Below the pieces are notes generated by a model. The model saw only the letters and a program-made list of their open reading frames with translations, did not search any database and was not told where the DNA came from. A DNA stretch of 64,000 bases, taken from the NCBI GenBank assembly GCA_037962975.1, contig CM075673.1, forward strand, positions 163,700,667 through 163,764,666, written 5' to 3'. Shown piece by piece: positions 32,345 through 43,965 of this stretch. This DNA is from Clitoria ternatea. Its lineage: Eukaryota > Streptophyta > Magnoliopsida > Fabales > Fabaceae. Numbering within the stretch: the stretch's first letter is position 1; each line of letters opens with the position of its first letter. A program made the translations under genes and the position numbers.

Positions 32345-35300
32345 TCAGTTTCGGTTAGATTCTGACATGGGAACCTCGTCATCCTCGTAGAACTTAACAT
32401 GGCACAAACTTCCACCTGCTTCATCAGCAAAGGCTATTTTTTTCCTCTCTTTACGCACTATATCTTGAGAAGGTGGACCGTCATCAGATAATTTCTGAGT
32501 TGATCAAAGATCAGTAATTAGCCAAACAAAAAAAAAAAGGATGGAGAACCATAGACCTGTTAAAAATTAAAATTTAATTAAGCCAAGAGTGTGATAGAGG
32601 ACCAACAAACCATTATCTTATAGAAACGGCTGCAATTCCTTTTCATGAAGGCCACGCATCGTTCTGCAGCTTCTTCAGCTCTAGTGGCATATTTAACAGC
32701 CATTCTTGCCTGAAAAAATCAATAATCAATCATTTTTAACAAATCACCAAATATATAAATTTAAATATATGACCTGTTTCCTCTAGAAAATTTATATTAC
32801 AAGAACTTTGTAACATTTTGCTGTTTTTAATAAGAACAAAAAAGATGTAGCCATCATAATCTACTTCAGTATAGACATAACGAGACTAAAACATGAAGGG
32901 AAGGCATTAAACCACACACATTTCACAGAGGACAAGAATAAGTTAAACAGAAAATGAGCTAAGAAATGAACTCAATCTAAGTCATACATTTCTTTGTAAA
33001 GTATCTCTTTACTAAGAAATGAATTCAATCTAAGTCCTTTATTCAAATCCACTCTTACTATAGCCTCAAACGGCTTGAGTGATGCTTAGATCGTTTATGC
33101 CCATCCATTGGTAATTGTGATCTCCTTAGGACTGAGATCGGTATCTTCCTTTCATGGATAAAACGCTTCCAAAAATAGATGAAAATCATACACATCCCAA
33201 ACAATACATTTGGAAGCTGGCCTTTATTTGTTGAGCATAAATAGCAGTCTTATCTACCTATATGAGACAACAGAATGATTCACTGTTCACAGTAGGAGAA
33301 ATCAGAGAGCTTTTTCATGTTAAATAGAAGCTTGAACTATTTACTCATTTAGCCATCTAACAAAATGGGGCAAAAAACAATCACTTGAATTACATCCATA
33401 ACAGTTATGAATTAAATTTATGTTAGCTTTCTATCTGAAATCAAATTATCATAATTTCTACTGCAGAAAGTAATATCAACTATGAACAGCTTTGCGGGTT
33501 ATCATACCTCATTTACTTTATGTCTCAAAGATGTATTTAGACAGAATTCAGATCGCAACATATCATTCATAATGTCCTTCAATGAATTCAATTCCTTTGT
33601 GAGTTTCATAGTAATGCATTCTGTATCATGCATCTGCTGCTGTGTAAATGCAATTGCATTCTTTGAGCAGCTCTGCACAGAACTGCACCCAAGGCGTGTT
33701 GCAGCACGATAAGAATGTGGAATCTTGGAAACGCCTCTAGGATGTGAAACTCTTTTGAAAGTCCTAGGAATAACACTAATTTTGGTAGGGTTGTTATTAG
33801 TAGATCGAGTTCTCGTGATACCATCAGGCCCTCCAGCAGTAGTACCAATGTTCTTATCAATATGCTCAGCGAAGTTCAGTTTCCCCTTGCATTCTGCAAT
33901 CATTATAATTCAATATAAGTAAAATGAAAATGTAGTAAAAGGTCAAGTGGAATCAGAAAGAACAATTTCAAATTATGTATGCTATGAAAAATTATGCATC
34001 ATCAAAGACAAAAAAATCCATAGACACTTTCATAGACACCAGCTATTTTTTTCAGAGAATTAAGCTTATTATAGTTCATGAAAAAGTATTCTTCCTTGTT
34101 CAATAGAAGCCTATTTTATTCCATTAAGATTTCAACTACAGTAGTCAATCTAAGTGAGAAATATTGCCCCTCTGCAAATATAAGACCGCAACACTAACTC
34201 TTATGTAGCCTATAATAGCTATAAACCACATTTTTCCACTGTCAAAATTATCTCTAATTTCTCGATTTATATTTCCTTCCATGATTGTTGAATTTATAGT
34301 CTGGAAAAACAAAGGTGGGTGGATTTCAACATCTGGCTTCTACATATGGATCTAAATCACAGATAAATACCGAAGGCACTTACTCAAATTGCTTTTATGA
34401 TGTAAATCAATGGAATCCATGGCTTTACAGAGCCTTTGCTGAGAAGATGGTGAAATTGCCTGAAGAGAAACAAATAAATGAGAAGAAGCAACAATATAAA
34501 CCAAGTCATATATAAATTGTGCTCATATTTGTACCTTTCTGGTTGATAATAGCCTTTCAGGACGATGCAGCTTTGAACTACCAGTGCTATCATCCCAAGA
34601 AGCCAATTCATCAGGAGCCTCATTGACATGCCTCTTCTCATCAAGTAATATGGAAGCAAATGATTGCTTCTCCTCAAGTTGAGGTGGGTCATCTGAGTGA
34701 CTAACCAGACATCCATCAAGATCGGAGTTATGTGCAATGGAAGAGTTGGGTTTTACCTGATCCACAGAACTAGTTGTAAACTCATCTTTACTGCTATCAG
34801 CAAGGAAAGTATCTTCATCTTTACATTCTTGACTTAGACACTCAAGGTCTTCATGAGTGACCACCTCAGGTAGTGAGACCTGGGTGTCAATATCATCATC
34901 GGGTTGATTGTCATAAATATCAGAGTTTTGATCTTCAACCAAAGAGATTACTTGTGAGGAGCTGTAAAGGAGATCTGGATGGATAATACATTTTTCACTT
35001 TCAAATTCTATTGCAGGAAAGTTTGGAGACTGGTCATTTTCTAGTTGAGAATTACTTATCACAATATCCATACAAGAAGGCATCACCATTCGAAGGGGAA
35101 TAAGATCAAAATGCCTATGCCTCTCATAATTTAATTCGTTCTCCAAATTCCATTCATAGGTTATCTCTACCCCGTGCCCTTCTATAACAGAATAGTCATC
35201 CAGTCCACCAAAATAATCAGTTTCAGGAACCTCAGATTTGACTTCAACAAGGGCAGTTGAATCTCCAATAGAGGATGCGAACTCTTCACTAGATGATTGG

Positions 35301-37016
35301 AACTCTTGTCCGCTTTGGATCTCTTCACCAGAGGGTGGGAACTCTAGTCCATTTTGGATCTCTTCACTAGAGGGTGGGAACTCTTGTCCATTTTGGATCT
35401 CTTCACTAGAGGGTGGGAACTCTTGTCCATTTTGGATCTCTTCACTAGAAGGTGGGAACTCTTCATTGTGTTGGATCTCCTCAGTTTTGACAACTAGCAA
35501 AATCTCTTGGGTGTTGGTAGGGATTGGGTTTTTTGGGCACTTCTTCTTCTTTGGGTTCTTTGACAGTTTAGATTTCAAGCAACTGAGAGTTTCCATGAAA
35601 TCAGAATCATCTTCTACCATTTGCTCAGTTCTGTTGTCCTCCAGGGATAACCAATCTTCAACTTTTATTATTTTTCTCCTAGGTGAGTCAAGACCTCGAG
35701 AGTGCTTTCGCTTCCTCATTTTGCAACTTTCTTTAATTTGCTGTAGAGTAAAATTTTCAAAAACACCATCATCATCCAAGTTATCGATTCGCTGATCATC
35801 ACCATCATTGGTATTACATGCCGAAGCATCGGGTTCAGTTCTCCCAATTCTTTCCTCAATTTCACCAGAGCATGATCTGTCAGCTATTACATCTTCCTTA
35901 TGAGACAAGCCATCATATATATCTGCAACATCTCTAAATGAAAGTTTTGGTCGTCCACGGGAAACATTAGGGACTTTGGTAACTACACCACCTTTAACAG
36001 CGCAGATGAAATGCAGATGCCCAGAATACTGTCGTTCCATATGGATGCTGTATTGCTCTAAGCCTCTACTCAAAAATCAAGAATTACAAATGGCTGGAAA
36101 CAGGAAAAACAAACATGTTTAGAAGAACAAGGCAAGGCAATCCTATAGCCTGTATAAACTATGAATACTTGTAAAATCCCAATTCACAACTAACTTTGGA
36201 TTTTAAAATTCAACTCATGAATTGAGAGAACCGAATGGCTTTTACACCTGAAAACTCACTTTTAAAATACCATTCCCATACACAAACATTATTTTAACCC
36301 CAATTCTTTCAAAATCAATTTTACTAAACTCTCAACCATCTCCAACTTATCAGACTTTCACAGGCCACAAAATTATACAATTCCAAGAAACTGTTGGATA
36401 AAGATACCTGAAATGCAAGATTCAAGAAATCGACACTCTCTTTGTTCTATCGGTAAAAATCCAAACAAATTATCAAACCTGCATTAAAATAACAACACAA
36501 ATAAGAACACATTGCCATAAGTTCAAAACAACATTCCTCATCTGTACAAGACATAAACTAACACCACAATGAACAAGCACAGAAACCAAGCACGAAGTCA
36601 GCAGTAACCATAACAACCAAGCAGCAAAAACTCTAAACACCAGATAACAGCCAAAAAATTAAAAATTAAAAAGGAATCAACCTCAAATTGAAGTTGAGAA
36701 CAGATAGAGCTATCACTCAAAACCAAAGCAACAAAAAAACTACCAAACGCATAGGTTAATACCGAAATCATAACTAGCCTTGCGAACCAATTTGGAGTGA
36801 AATCGAAACAAATGTGAAGAAACGAGGGGGGAAATAAAAGAAAAAAAGGAAAAAAAATTAAGAGCTTTCAGATCTATTAGAGAAGAAAATGATTTTGCGA
36901 ACAGAGATGAGGTACAGAAGATAGAACACTCACCTGAGGTTGGATGAAACGCTGCGTTTGGAAGAGAGAAAAGAGATCTGATCTAGGGCTAGCTCGAGAG
37001 AAAAAGACGGCAACAT
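32345..37016 (-). CDS. Unknown plant protein, six exons, acidic with expanded 13-residue repeat
   Basis: Exons on the minus strand: 37016-36934, 36065-34535, 34459-34384, 33893-33508, 32709-32611 and 32494-32345. All junctions are GT-AG and in frame, giving 774 residues. If the first exon is non-coding (a strong competing acceptor TTTTTCCTGTTTCCAG lies near 36092), translation would start at 36040 and give 738 residues. No known domain was recognised. Visible features: a Lys/Arg-rich patch (MRKRKHSRG, KKKKCPKN), a long acidic middle region, a tandem block of about five SSEEIQNGQEFPP-like units, and a conserved-looking C-terminal part with probable coiled coil (TKELNSLKDIMNDML, RAEEAAERCVAFMKR). 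The short second exon (RKAISPSSQQRLCKAM) and the C-terminus look conserved in type. It may be nuclear, but its function is unknown. Confidence 0.75.
35280..35478 (-). repeat. 39-bp coding tandem repeat
   Basis: About five 39-bp units encoding SSEEIQNGQEFPP-type 13-mers. The central units are nearly identical in DNA, so the array is recent or homogenised and likely varies in copy number between lines. Confidence 0.88.
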
Positions 37017-37042
37017 TGAAATCTTATTCTGAATTTTCTTAT

Positions 37043-37051
37043 TATATATAG
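37043..37051 (-). promoter_or_regulatory. Possible TATA box of the unknown gene
   Basis: Minus-strand TATATATAAT about 30 bp upstream of the ATG at 37016. Transcription would then start close to that ATG, which favours either a very short leader or the downstream start at 36040. Confidence 0.35.
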
Positions 37052-37789
37052 TGATTATGCGTAGCGAGAGCGCCCAAAACATTTTGGCGGGAGTGTACTG
37101 TAATTCAATTATTTATTTTTTAACTAAATTTGAATAAAAAACTAAATTTTTTAAAACAAAAAAAGATCATCATGGGAAACGTGACCCCCGATGCATCTTA
37201 CAATTGTAAGTGTAAACAAATGTTTCCCATTATCGTACAACTTACAATTATGTAATATATCTTTTTTTACGTGAGAATTATCTAACTTTTATGGTAATTA
37301 CAATTATCTAATAGTAATATTTATAAAGTTCAACATTTGTTTTAAAATTTAAGGATTTATTTGGGGTGATTTTCAATTTTATACTTTTAACTTAAAAAAT
37401 AAAAGAATAGTATAAAAACTTAAATTAAATACAAAAAATGAAATTTTATGGATTTAAAATATAATTTTAAAAATCATATTAAAAAGGAAATAAAATTATT
37501 TAGTTTTAAAAAATTGTTTTAGTATTGTATTTCAAGATTAAAGATTTGTAATCCCTCCAAACGGGTTTCAATTTTTTTAAATAAAAGGACATTCTTAAAC
37601 AACTCTCAAATGCATTTCTTTTTGTTCATCTAATATTTCTATTAGTTTAAAAAAATTCTTATATTTTACCACTTTTAATTGTTGTTTCTAGTTTCAACAT
37701 GGAAGATTTTTTTTGAGGATAATTAACCCAAAACACACCAATTATACAATATTAGTAGTCAATATTGCATTATCCCAAGAAAACTCAAA

Positions 37790-38110
37790 TAAAACTAGGA
37801 ATGCTATCAAAAATACCTTTATCCCCAACAAAGCTTAGTCCATATTTAGCAAGAATATTTGTGACTTTATTTCCTTCCATGTGAGAGCACTCTAGGCTAA
37901 TAAAAAACTCTGTTTTAGTCTTCCGATCTCTTCTACCCAATAATGGTAGCTACTTTTGCATGCAACTCCTTCCATGATCAAAATAATTGCCTCCAAGTAG
38001 TCCGACTCCACAATTACCCGCGTGAAACCATGCTGATGGATAATTTGAAGACCAATAAGGATGATTTGCAACTCCACATCAACTACGTGTCCCTTTTATA
38101 TGCAGTTGTG
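37790..38110 (-). pseudogene. LINE-type RNase H (RVT_3) fragment
   Basis: The minus strand reads VELQIILIGLQIIHQHGF then VIVESDYLEAI, the alpha-helix and ESD pattern of plant RVT_3 RNase H domains. After a frameshift near 37900-37920 it continues SLECSHMEGNKVTNILAKYG, which matches the final HVxREGNxxADxLAKxA motif. RVT_3 is usually attached to plant L1-type LINEs. The piece is short and frameshifted. Confidence 0.7.
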
Positions 38111-38240
38111 GAAACAAAGTTATAAAAATAAAAAAATTTTAAAGTTAATATTGATTCTTCACACTATTCGAGATAGTCAAAACTTTATTTGACCGTAAGA
38201 TCTTTTTTTCTCTTAGACCTCCATTTGGATTTAACCACAT
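38105..38240 (+). repeat. Dispersed MITE-like family, copy 1
   Basis: Core TTGATTCTTCACAC, then GATAGTCAAAACTTTATTTG and ACCGTAAGATC. It shares this pattern with copies at 48811, 49166, 49336, 60835 and 61025. Confidence 0.6.
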
Positions 38241-38264
38241 TAAAACAAAGAGAGGCTGCATAAG

Positions 38265-38793
38265 TAGAGGTGGCAAAACGGGCCTACGGGCCGGGCCGAG
38301 CCAACGCCCGCATAGGCCCGTCCAAATACGGGCCGGGCCAGAATAGGAAAACGGGTAAAAAACATTGGCCCGTCCTGTTTTCTATGTGGCCCGCTGGCCT
38401 AAACGGGCCAACCCGTTTTTTAAATAAAATTATACAAACTATTTTTTATTTTAAATTTAAACTATTTTTAAATATCTTTTAAGAAAAATTAAAATTAAAA
38501 ATTAGATTTCACATTTCCAAAGCAAAGTTTTTATAATTAATCCAATTTATTTCATTAAATGGAAACAATAAATAGTCATCAAAATTAATTCATTATCAAA
38601 TAATCAAAATTATAACCAACCAAATATTAATATTATATATAACATATTAAAATATATTTTAATAAAGGCTCGTTGGGCTGGGCCGGGCTAGCCCGTTTTT
38701 GGTGGGCCAAAATGGTCGGGCCTATCCCAGAAAACGGGCCTCAAAAATTGGCCCGGCCGGTTTTAACGGGCCCAACCCATATTGTCATCTCTA
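38265..38793. mobile_element. GC-ended hAT-type MITE
   Basis: 529 bp. An 8-bp duplication TGCATAAG flanks it (38257-38264 and 38794-38801). Terminal inverted repeats: TAGAGGTGGCAAAACGGGCC on the left and TAGAGATGACAATATGGG on the right (reverse complement). The ends are packed with GGGCC/GGCCC blocks that can pair, while the middle is AT-rich. No transposase. The 8-bp duplication and TAGNG-type end indicate hAT. Confidence 0.88.
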
Positions 38794-38801
38794 TGCATAA
38801 G

Positions 38802-39201
38802 CCTCTCCATCACCCATACTACATCCTCAACATATCTCCACCTTCCTCATATCTCAAAACACCCTCCTCATATCGTACGAAACTTTTGTGTCAAACAAGC
38901 TTGAAAATTTGGTCTTTTCCCTTCACACAAGTAGGAAAAAATTTTCATTATCAACTTTACTTCTTACTTGTTTCACAAATTTTGGTTTAGTTTTGGTTTA
39001 CAACAATTTTACATTTTACACAAATTTAATACGATCTTAAGGACCTAGATTTGATTTTATGAGATTTTGAAGGAATTTGATTTTTTGGTTGCATCTATTA
39101 CATATTGGTTTACTTTATTAATGATTTGGTTGTGCATGCAAGATTATATGATTGAAGTTTTATTTTGCCTTGTGTGAATGATGATAGTGTTATGACTCCC
39201 A
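38802..39201. other. AT-rich spacer, no gene seen
   Basis: Lies between the hAT-type MITE and the CACTA element. Ends with CCA, the left CACTA duplication. Confidence 0.45.
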
Positions 39202-39229
39202 CACTAGTGGAAAAAAGACTTTTTACACC

Positions 39230-39545
39230 AGTCCCTTTCGGCTTTTTACACCGGTTCTAGGACCGGTGTGGATGAAACCGATGAGAAAAATATGAACCTT
39301 TTACACCGGTTTTAGGACCGGTGAGAAAAACAGATTTTACACCGGTCCAGTTTAAAATGCCCGGTATAAAAAATAATACTTACACCGGTCCTTTTCTTTA
39401 CAACCGGTGTAAATATTAATTGTCTCACCGGTTTTGTTGGTTATGCCCGGTACAAAATTAGACTTTTAACACCGGTCCTATTTTTACGCCCGGTACAAAA
39501 AATTACTTTTAACACCGGTCCTATTTTAACGCCCGGTACAAAAAA
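39230..39545. repeat. Left subterminal repeats of the CACTA element
   Basis: Many copies of ACACCGGT and GCCCGGTA motifs in both orientations, the presumed transposase-binding sites. The right end (42275-42520) mirrors them. Confidence 0.85.
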
Positions 39546-39865
39546 TATCTATATTTTTAAAATATTAAAAATATTTTAAGAAACTATATCAAATAATTTT
39601 TAATATCTATTCATTATTCTTAATATACGTACGTGTAAAGTCAGTGATTCTTTCCTTCTATTTATAACAGATTACATATCTATCTATTTTTTAATAAATG
39701 CTGTTAGAACACATGTCAAAGAAATAGAAAAAAGAAAAAGTTAAAAATGTGAATTCCCTGCGTTGTGCGATGCAACATAATGCTTGACTTTGGTGAAGAA
39801 AGTCTTGCGCTTTGTTCTTGAGTACTACGTGAAACTAAGACAACGACCACAACTCAAGTTTGGCT

Positions 39866-39976
39866 ATGGCTGCCACATTCTTCTCTCACTCTTCCCTTCT
39901 TCAACCAAACCCTTCTCTTTCTCTCTCACCTTTTCAATCTCCTCGCTTCTCTCACTCTCTTAGAAACTGCCTGTAG
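39866..39976 (+). pseudogene. Captured N-terminus of a plastid-type protein
   Basis: ATG at 39866 opens 36 codons: MAATFFSHSS, then a Ser/Pro/Leu-rich stretch (SLSLSPFQSPRF) and SHSLRN, ending at TAG. The composition (Ser-rich, few acidic residues, MAA start) is that of a chloroplast transit peptide. The parent gene was not identified. Confidence 0.5.
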
Positions 39977-40030
39977 ACAAAAGGAGCATATAAAAATGAA
40001 TTCATGCAGCACTACAGTTAGTGTTCATAC

Positions 40031-40956
40031 TAAAAATCGAGGATACTGCCCAACAACATACCTGCCAAGAAATATGTTAATAGGACAAAAAGCAATATGA
40101 AACAAGCAAAAAAACCAAAAATGACATAAACGTTTCTTACATGATATTACTTGCAATAACAGCTTTGTTATCTTTTCCCTTTGTGATTTCGCATAAGTTT
40201 AATGAATCACGAATGACCATAACCAAAAATCTGTTTTCCTGTACAAAATCCAAGATGTTTGTTTCAGAGCAAAGAGATACAAAAAACAAAAACTAATAAA
40301 GGAAAGGCTTAGAAGAGATGATTAACAAATTCTGCTTCACATATACCAACATACCAATATGCATGTTGGAGTGACCATTATGTTAACAGTACCTGTTCTT
40401 CCATCATGGAACCAGATATTGACCTTATTGCCCAGCAGAGTGTATTCAAATTGTTCCAAGTCCAATCCTCACCACTCAGTTGCTTACTTAATTTCCTCAG
40501 CATCTGCACATTATACAATAAGATACAATTGAGTAAATATGCCATATATAAAAGCACAAACAAGCAATCTTTTGCAACATATCATTCCAGACCAAAACAG
40601 TATATTCACAACATTACATATTCAGGCTATTCAATGACTTTAGGCCATCAATATTATATTTCAAAAATCTGATATCCTCCTTTAACAATTTGGTTAATAA
40701 AAATTGAATTATATTTGAAACAACATGAACTTCCATACAATAACAATTAAAACAGAGAAAGGGTAGCAACAGTGTCAACACTTGGATTAATGTATAAATT
40801 TATCATATAATTTGTATTTTTTAAAAAATATTAAAACAGCAATATCATTGTCTTTCCCAGAAAAACAGCAAAGGGACCAGTATTTTCTATGCATACCTGC
40901 TTCTCAGTATCATCATGGTTAAGATGTGACAAGTAAATGAGAGTCTCCCTCATAAT
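40031..40956 (-). pseudogene. Captured exportin-1 (XPO1/CRM1) exons with introns
   Basis: Four exon pieces on the minus strand in the right order and phase: 40956-40897 (ETLIYLSHLNHDDTEKQ), 40503-40393 (LSKQLSGEDWTWNNLNTL, 37 codons), 40238-40141 (NRFLVMVIRD, LCEITKGKDNKAV) and 40061-40031 (YVVGQYPRFL, cut off). All internal borders keep GT-AG. The sequence matches the well-known exportin-1 HEAT-repeat region closely. Exportin-1 is the nuclear export receptor for leucine-rich export signals. Only a small central part is present, so it is a genomic fragment and not a functional gene. One visible change is Arg for Gly in CWAIRSISGS. Confidence 0.92.
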
Positions 40957-41388
40957 CTGTATAATCAAACAATGCCAAGTTAAAGTCTTTCAAATTCACC
41001 AATTGTCAATATTATCTAAAAGCAATCTGTCAAAACACAATACCATTAACCCAACAAGATCTAACAAGGAGAAAGAGAAAGCGATGCATACTCTGTTTCT
41101 GAAGAAGAATAGCGCCACTTGCTGTGCAAGCTATAGGCTCTGCACTTCAATTCGTAGCAAGTCAGAATCGACTTCAAACGCAGCACAAGCTTCGACTCCG
41201 AAACCACCACCTTAATCGCCTCCACCTCTGCCCGCACTGCTTCTATTCGGTTTCTTGTAAAGTTGTTGAGAATGAGACAAACTGTCTCTGTGGTTAGTGA
41301 AGAAAAAGAGCTAACATTTGGGTCTAGAAGTTGAAGAACAAAGGAAAAACAACCTTGTTTCTGTCTCGATCTGCTAAAGCATCATTTC

Positions 41389-41720
41389 CCCTTGTATATG
41401 CGCCATGTCAAATTGGAAGGCAAAGTCTATTTTCTGGGAGGCGTTTTCCTTGAATACCAAAACTTGAATCACTCCTCTCCCAACGTCTATGAGTTCCACC
41501 CTCAACCACATGCCCCTCCCCAAGATGCTCTGAGCCTTGTTTCCCATCTCAATGATCCCAAAGTTGCCATTGTCGCCAATCTTAGAGGTACCATTTACGC
41601 TCTTCGTTACTAGATGCATTGTGGTCCTCATGATTTTTATAGCCGCTTCGGTTGTACTTATCTGTTCGAATGTTACGATTCCACTGAGAAAATATGGCTT
41701 CAAGCACCTTGTCCCCAGTT
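41389..41720 (+). pseudogene. Captured kelch-like fragment
   Basis: An open frame with GKVYFLGGVF, then YEFHPQPHAP, a TAG stop at 41611-41613, then continues in frame with FECYDSTEKIWLQAPCP. GKVYxLGG and CYDxxxxxWxxxxP resemble kelch repeat blades. The parent gene is unknown. A GTTAATAGGCACCAGAAAC duplication follows at about 41718 and 41780. Confidence 0.45.
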
Positions 41721-41992
41721 AATAGGCACCAGAAACAACCAAAAAAGGAGGCAAAAAAGGAAAAGACGTTTCATCGAACAGTTAATAGGCACCAGAAACT
41801 CATCAAAATGGAAAACAATCACAAAAAAGAGAAACCTATTTCTCAAAGTCCAGGAGCAAAAAACAAGGAGAAAACGGGTACCTGTGGCTTCAACCAAGTG
41901 AGAGATCGAGGGATGAACGAGTTTTGAGAGGGAGACCTTCTAGAGGGAGAAACCTTCGAGCTTCAACAAATAGGTGAGCTTTTGAGACCTTT

Positions 41993-42195
41993 TCAGAGCT
42001 TGACCGGAAGTGAAGAAGTAGAAAACGGGGATGCCGAGGGATGAGGCGGGTTGGAGGGCATAGGAGTAGAAGAGATCGATGACGAAGGCTTTGACGTTTG
42101 GGGTGTTGTGTTTGATGAAGTTGAAGGCTTTGGTGGCGAGGGAGGTGGAGGGATAAGGGAGAGGAATGTGTTCGAGAGGTAAGGCTTCAAGAGCT
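41993..42195 (-). pseudogene. Captured UDP-glycosyltransferase fragment
   Basis: Read on the minus strand in the frame EALPLEHIPLPYPST, the segment gives KAFVIDLFYSYALQPASSLG followed by IPVFYFFTSGQA. That is the N-terminal acceptor-binding region typical of plant UGT88-like flavonoid glucosyltransferases. It lacks the PSPG sugar-donor box and both gene ends. Confidence 0.8.
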
Positions 42196-42781
42196 AGGGC
42201 TTCAAAAGAGCTTCGTAAGCTTCGTAAGGTGAATGGCTTCGTGAGGGAAAATCGAAAATATTAGCTAATATGCTTTGTCACCGGTCCAAAATGTAAGACC
42301 GGTACAAAGATTTCCATTTCTCACCGGTTAAAGCATGAGACCGGTACAAACTTAAACTTTTCTTACCGGTCTAAGCAAAGCCCGATACAAAATAAATTGT
42401 TTCTCATCGGTCTATATTAGACCGGTATAAAGTTTAATATTATTTACAAAACTACCACCGCCTAATTTATTATACCAGTCACGTAACAACCGGTGTAAAA
42501 ACGCCAGTATAAAAGGTCTTTTTTCCACTAGTGCCATTTGTTTATTCTGAATCACTTCTAAAATAACCTTTGAACAATATAGTTGGACATAATAAAGAAA
42601 GATAACAAACTAGGGATTGGAAAAGCTTTGTAACTTCCTTGGCAGATTTGCACGTGAAGTTCTATTTTCTTTTATTATCTGGTTTATTTACTTATTTTGT
42701 TTAGTTGAAATTATAATGTAAACAAAATGTTAAATTGAAGTTCTATTTATTATTCTTATATCAAAGTTATAAAAGTATGTT

Positions 42782-43231
42782 ATGGAATCTACAAGTAAGA
42801 TTGTGAATGTGGATGATAATATTGTTTCTAAAACTCCTCCAATTATGTTTGGAAGCATGAAAATGTTTGGAATTCTTTTATAAAAAATGACAAATATAAA
42901 GATAGTGTTGAAAAGGTTGTGTGCAATTTTTGTGATCGTGATTATACAGTTGGTAAAAATCTTAAAACAAACAATAATTATGGGACTACACATTTAACTC
43001 AGCATATTAGTGTTTGTAAGAATATTGCAAGTTTTGGTGTGGAGATGAAAGATGAAAGCCTAGCATGAGAAAGATTAACCAAACCATTCACCGGGAAAAG
43101 CTTGCAAGAGCCATTGTTAAACATGATATGGCATTTAATTTTGTTGAGTATGATCTGTTTAGAGATTGAGTGAGTTATATAAGCCCTAAAGTGATAATGC
43201 CTTGTAGGAATACTGTTGTTTCAGATATTAG

Positions 43232-43316
<85 letters not shown>

Positions 43317-43965
43317 ACAACCTCAAGGAAATGATGTGTATGATTCCTAACAGGGTGTGTTTAACTTTCAATGTTTGGACAGTAATTAATTTTGAGGGTT
43401 ATATTTTTCTAACAGCATATTTTGTTGATGAGAATTGGGAACTGATGTGTAAAATTCTTAATTTTTGCTGAATGAAGCCTCCACACATAGGTGTGGTTCA
43501 ATTACTTAAAGCAATGGGGAATTGACAAGAAAGTTTTCTCTATTACTTTAGACAATGCTTCTACAAGTGATAATATGCAACATGTTTTGAAAAGTCATCT
43601 TAGTGTACAGAGTAGTTTGTTGTGTGATGATGAGTTTTTTCATGTTCGGTGTCCTGCTCATATATTGAATTTGATTGTTCAAGAAGGCTTAAAAGCAGCT
43701 ACTAAAGCAATTCATAAAATAACAGAGTGTTAAATATATTAAAGGATAATATGAGAGGATGACTAGCTTCCAAAAATGTGTTAGTGGAATGTGTTAGTGG
43801 TGCAGGCATAAATATGAGCACCATAGTGCCATCAGAATTAGCTTTTAGCATTGGAGGGTGTGTCTTAACCAAATACGGAAGTTCTACATTTCCTGAACAT
43901 ATTCAAATGTTGATATGTACTAGGAGTTAGTTACATGGTTTCATTCCAAATCCAAATGGTAATAT
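42782..43965 (+). pseudogene. hAT (Ac/RICESLEEPER-like) transposase relic
   Basis: Several frames of the plus strand carry, in order: a BED-type zinc finger (VCNFCDRDYTV, then HLTQHISVC); an N-terminal block (KLARAIVKHD-like, then FNFVEYDLF); a catalytic-domain piece (NRVCLTFNVWT, YIFLTAYFVDENW); the conserved block KQWGIDKKVFSITLDNAS (43491-43733, with FHVRCPAHILNLIVQEGL); and the C-terminal hATC dimerisation motif (ELAFSIGGCVLTKYGSS). Frameshifts, stops, a TA/GA microsatellite (43236-43312) and a large internal deletion at about 43740-43800 break it. Confidence 0.9.
43236..43312. repeat. TA/GA compound microsatellite
   Basis: About 25 TA units followed by about 14 GA units, lying inside the hAT transposase relic. 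Confidence 0.95.

Larger units (their letters stand above)
39202..42533. mobile_element. Non-autonomous CACTA element carrying host gene fragments
   Basis: 3332 bp. The ends are perfect inverted repeats CACTAGTGGAAAAAAGAC; the 3-bp duplication is CCA (39199-39201 and 42534-42536). The subterminal regions (39230-39545 and 42275-42520) are full of ACACCGGT-type direct and inverted repeats, as in En/Spm elements. No transposase. The interior is a patchwork of pieces from at least four genes in both orientations, with introns kept. This is the Pack-CACTA (transduplication) architecture. Confidence 0.93.

Noticed and set aside
38265..38793. A CpG island or promoter because of the GGGCC-rich sequence
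   Set aside because: The GC-rich blocks are the inverted ends of a hAT-type MITE with a perfect 8-bp duplication.
40031..40956. A functional exportin-1 gene
   Set aside because: Only four of many exons are present, the last is cut off, and everything lies between CACTA ends.
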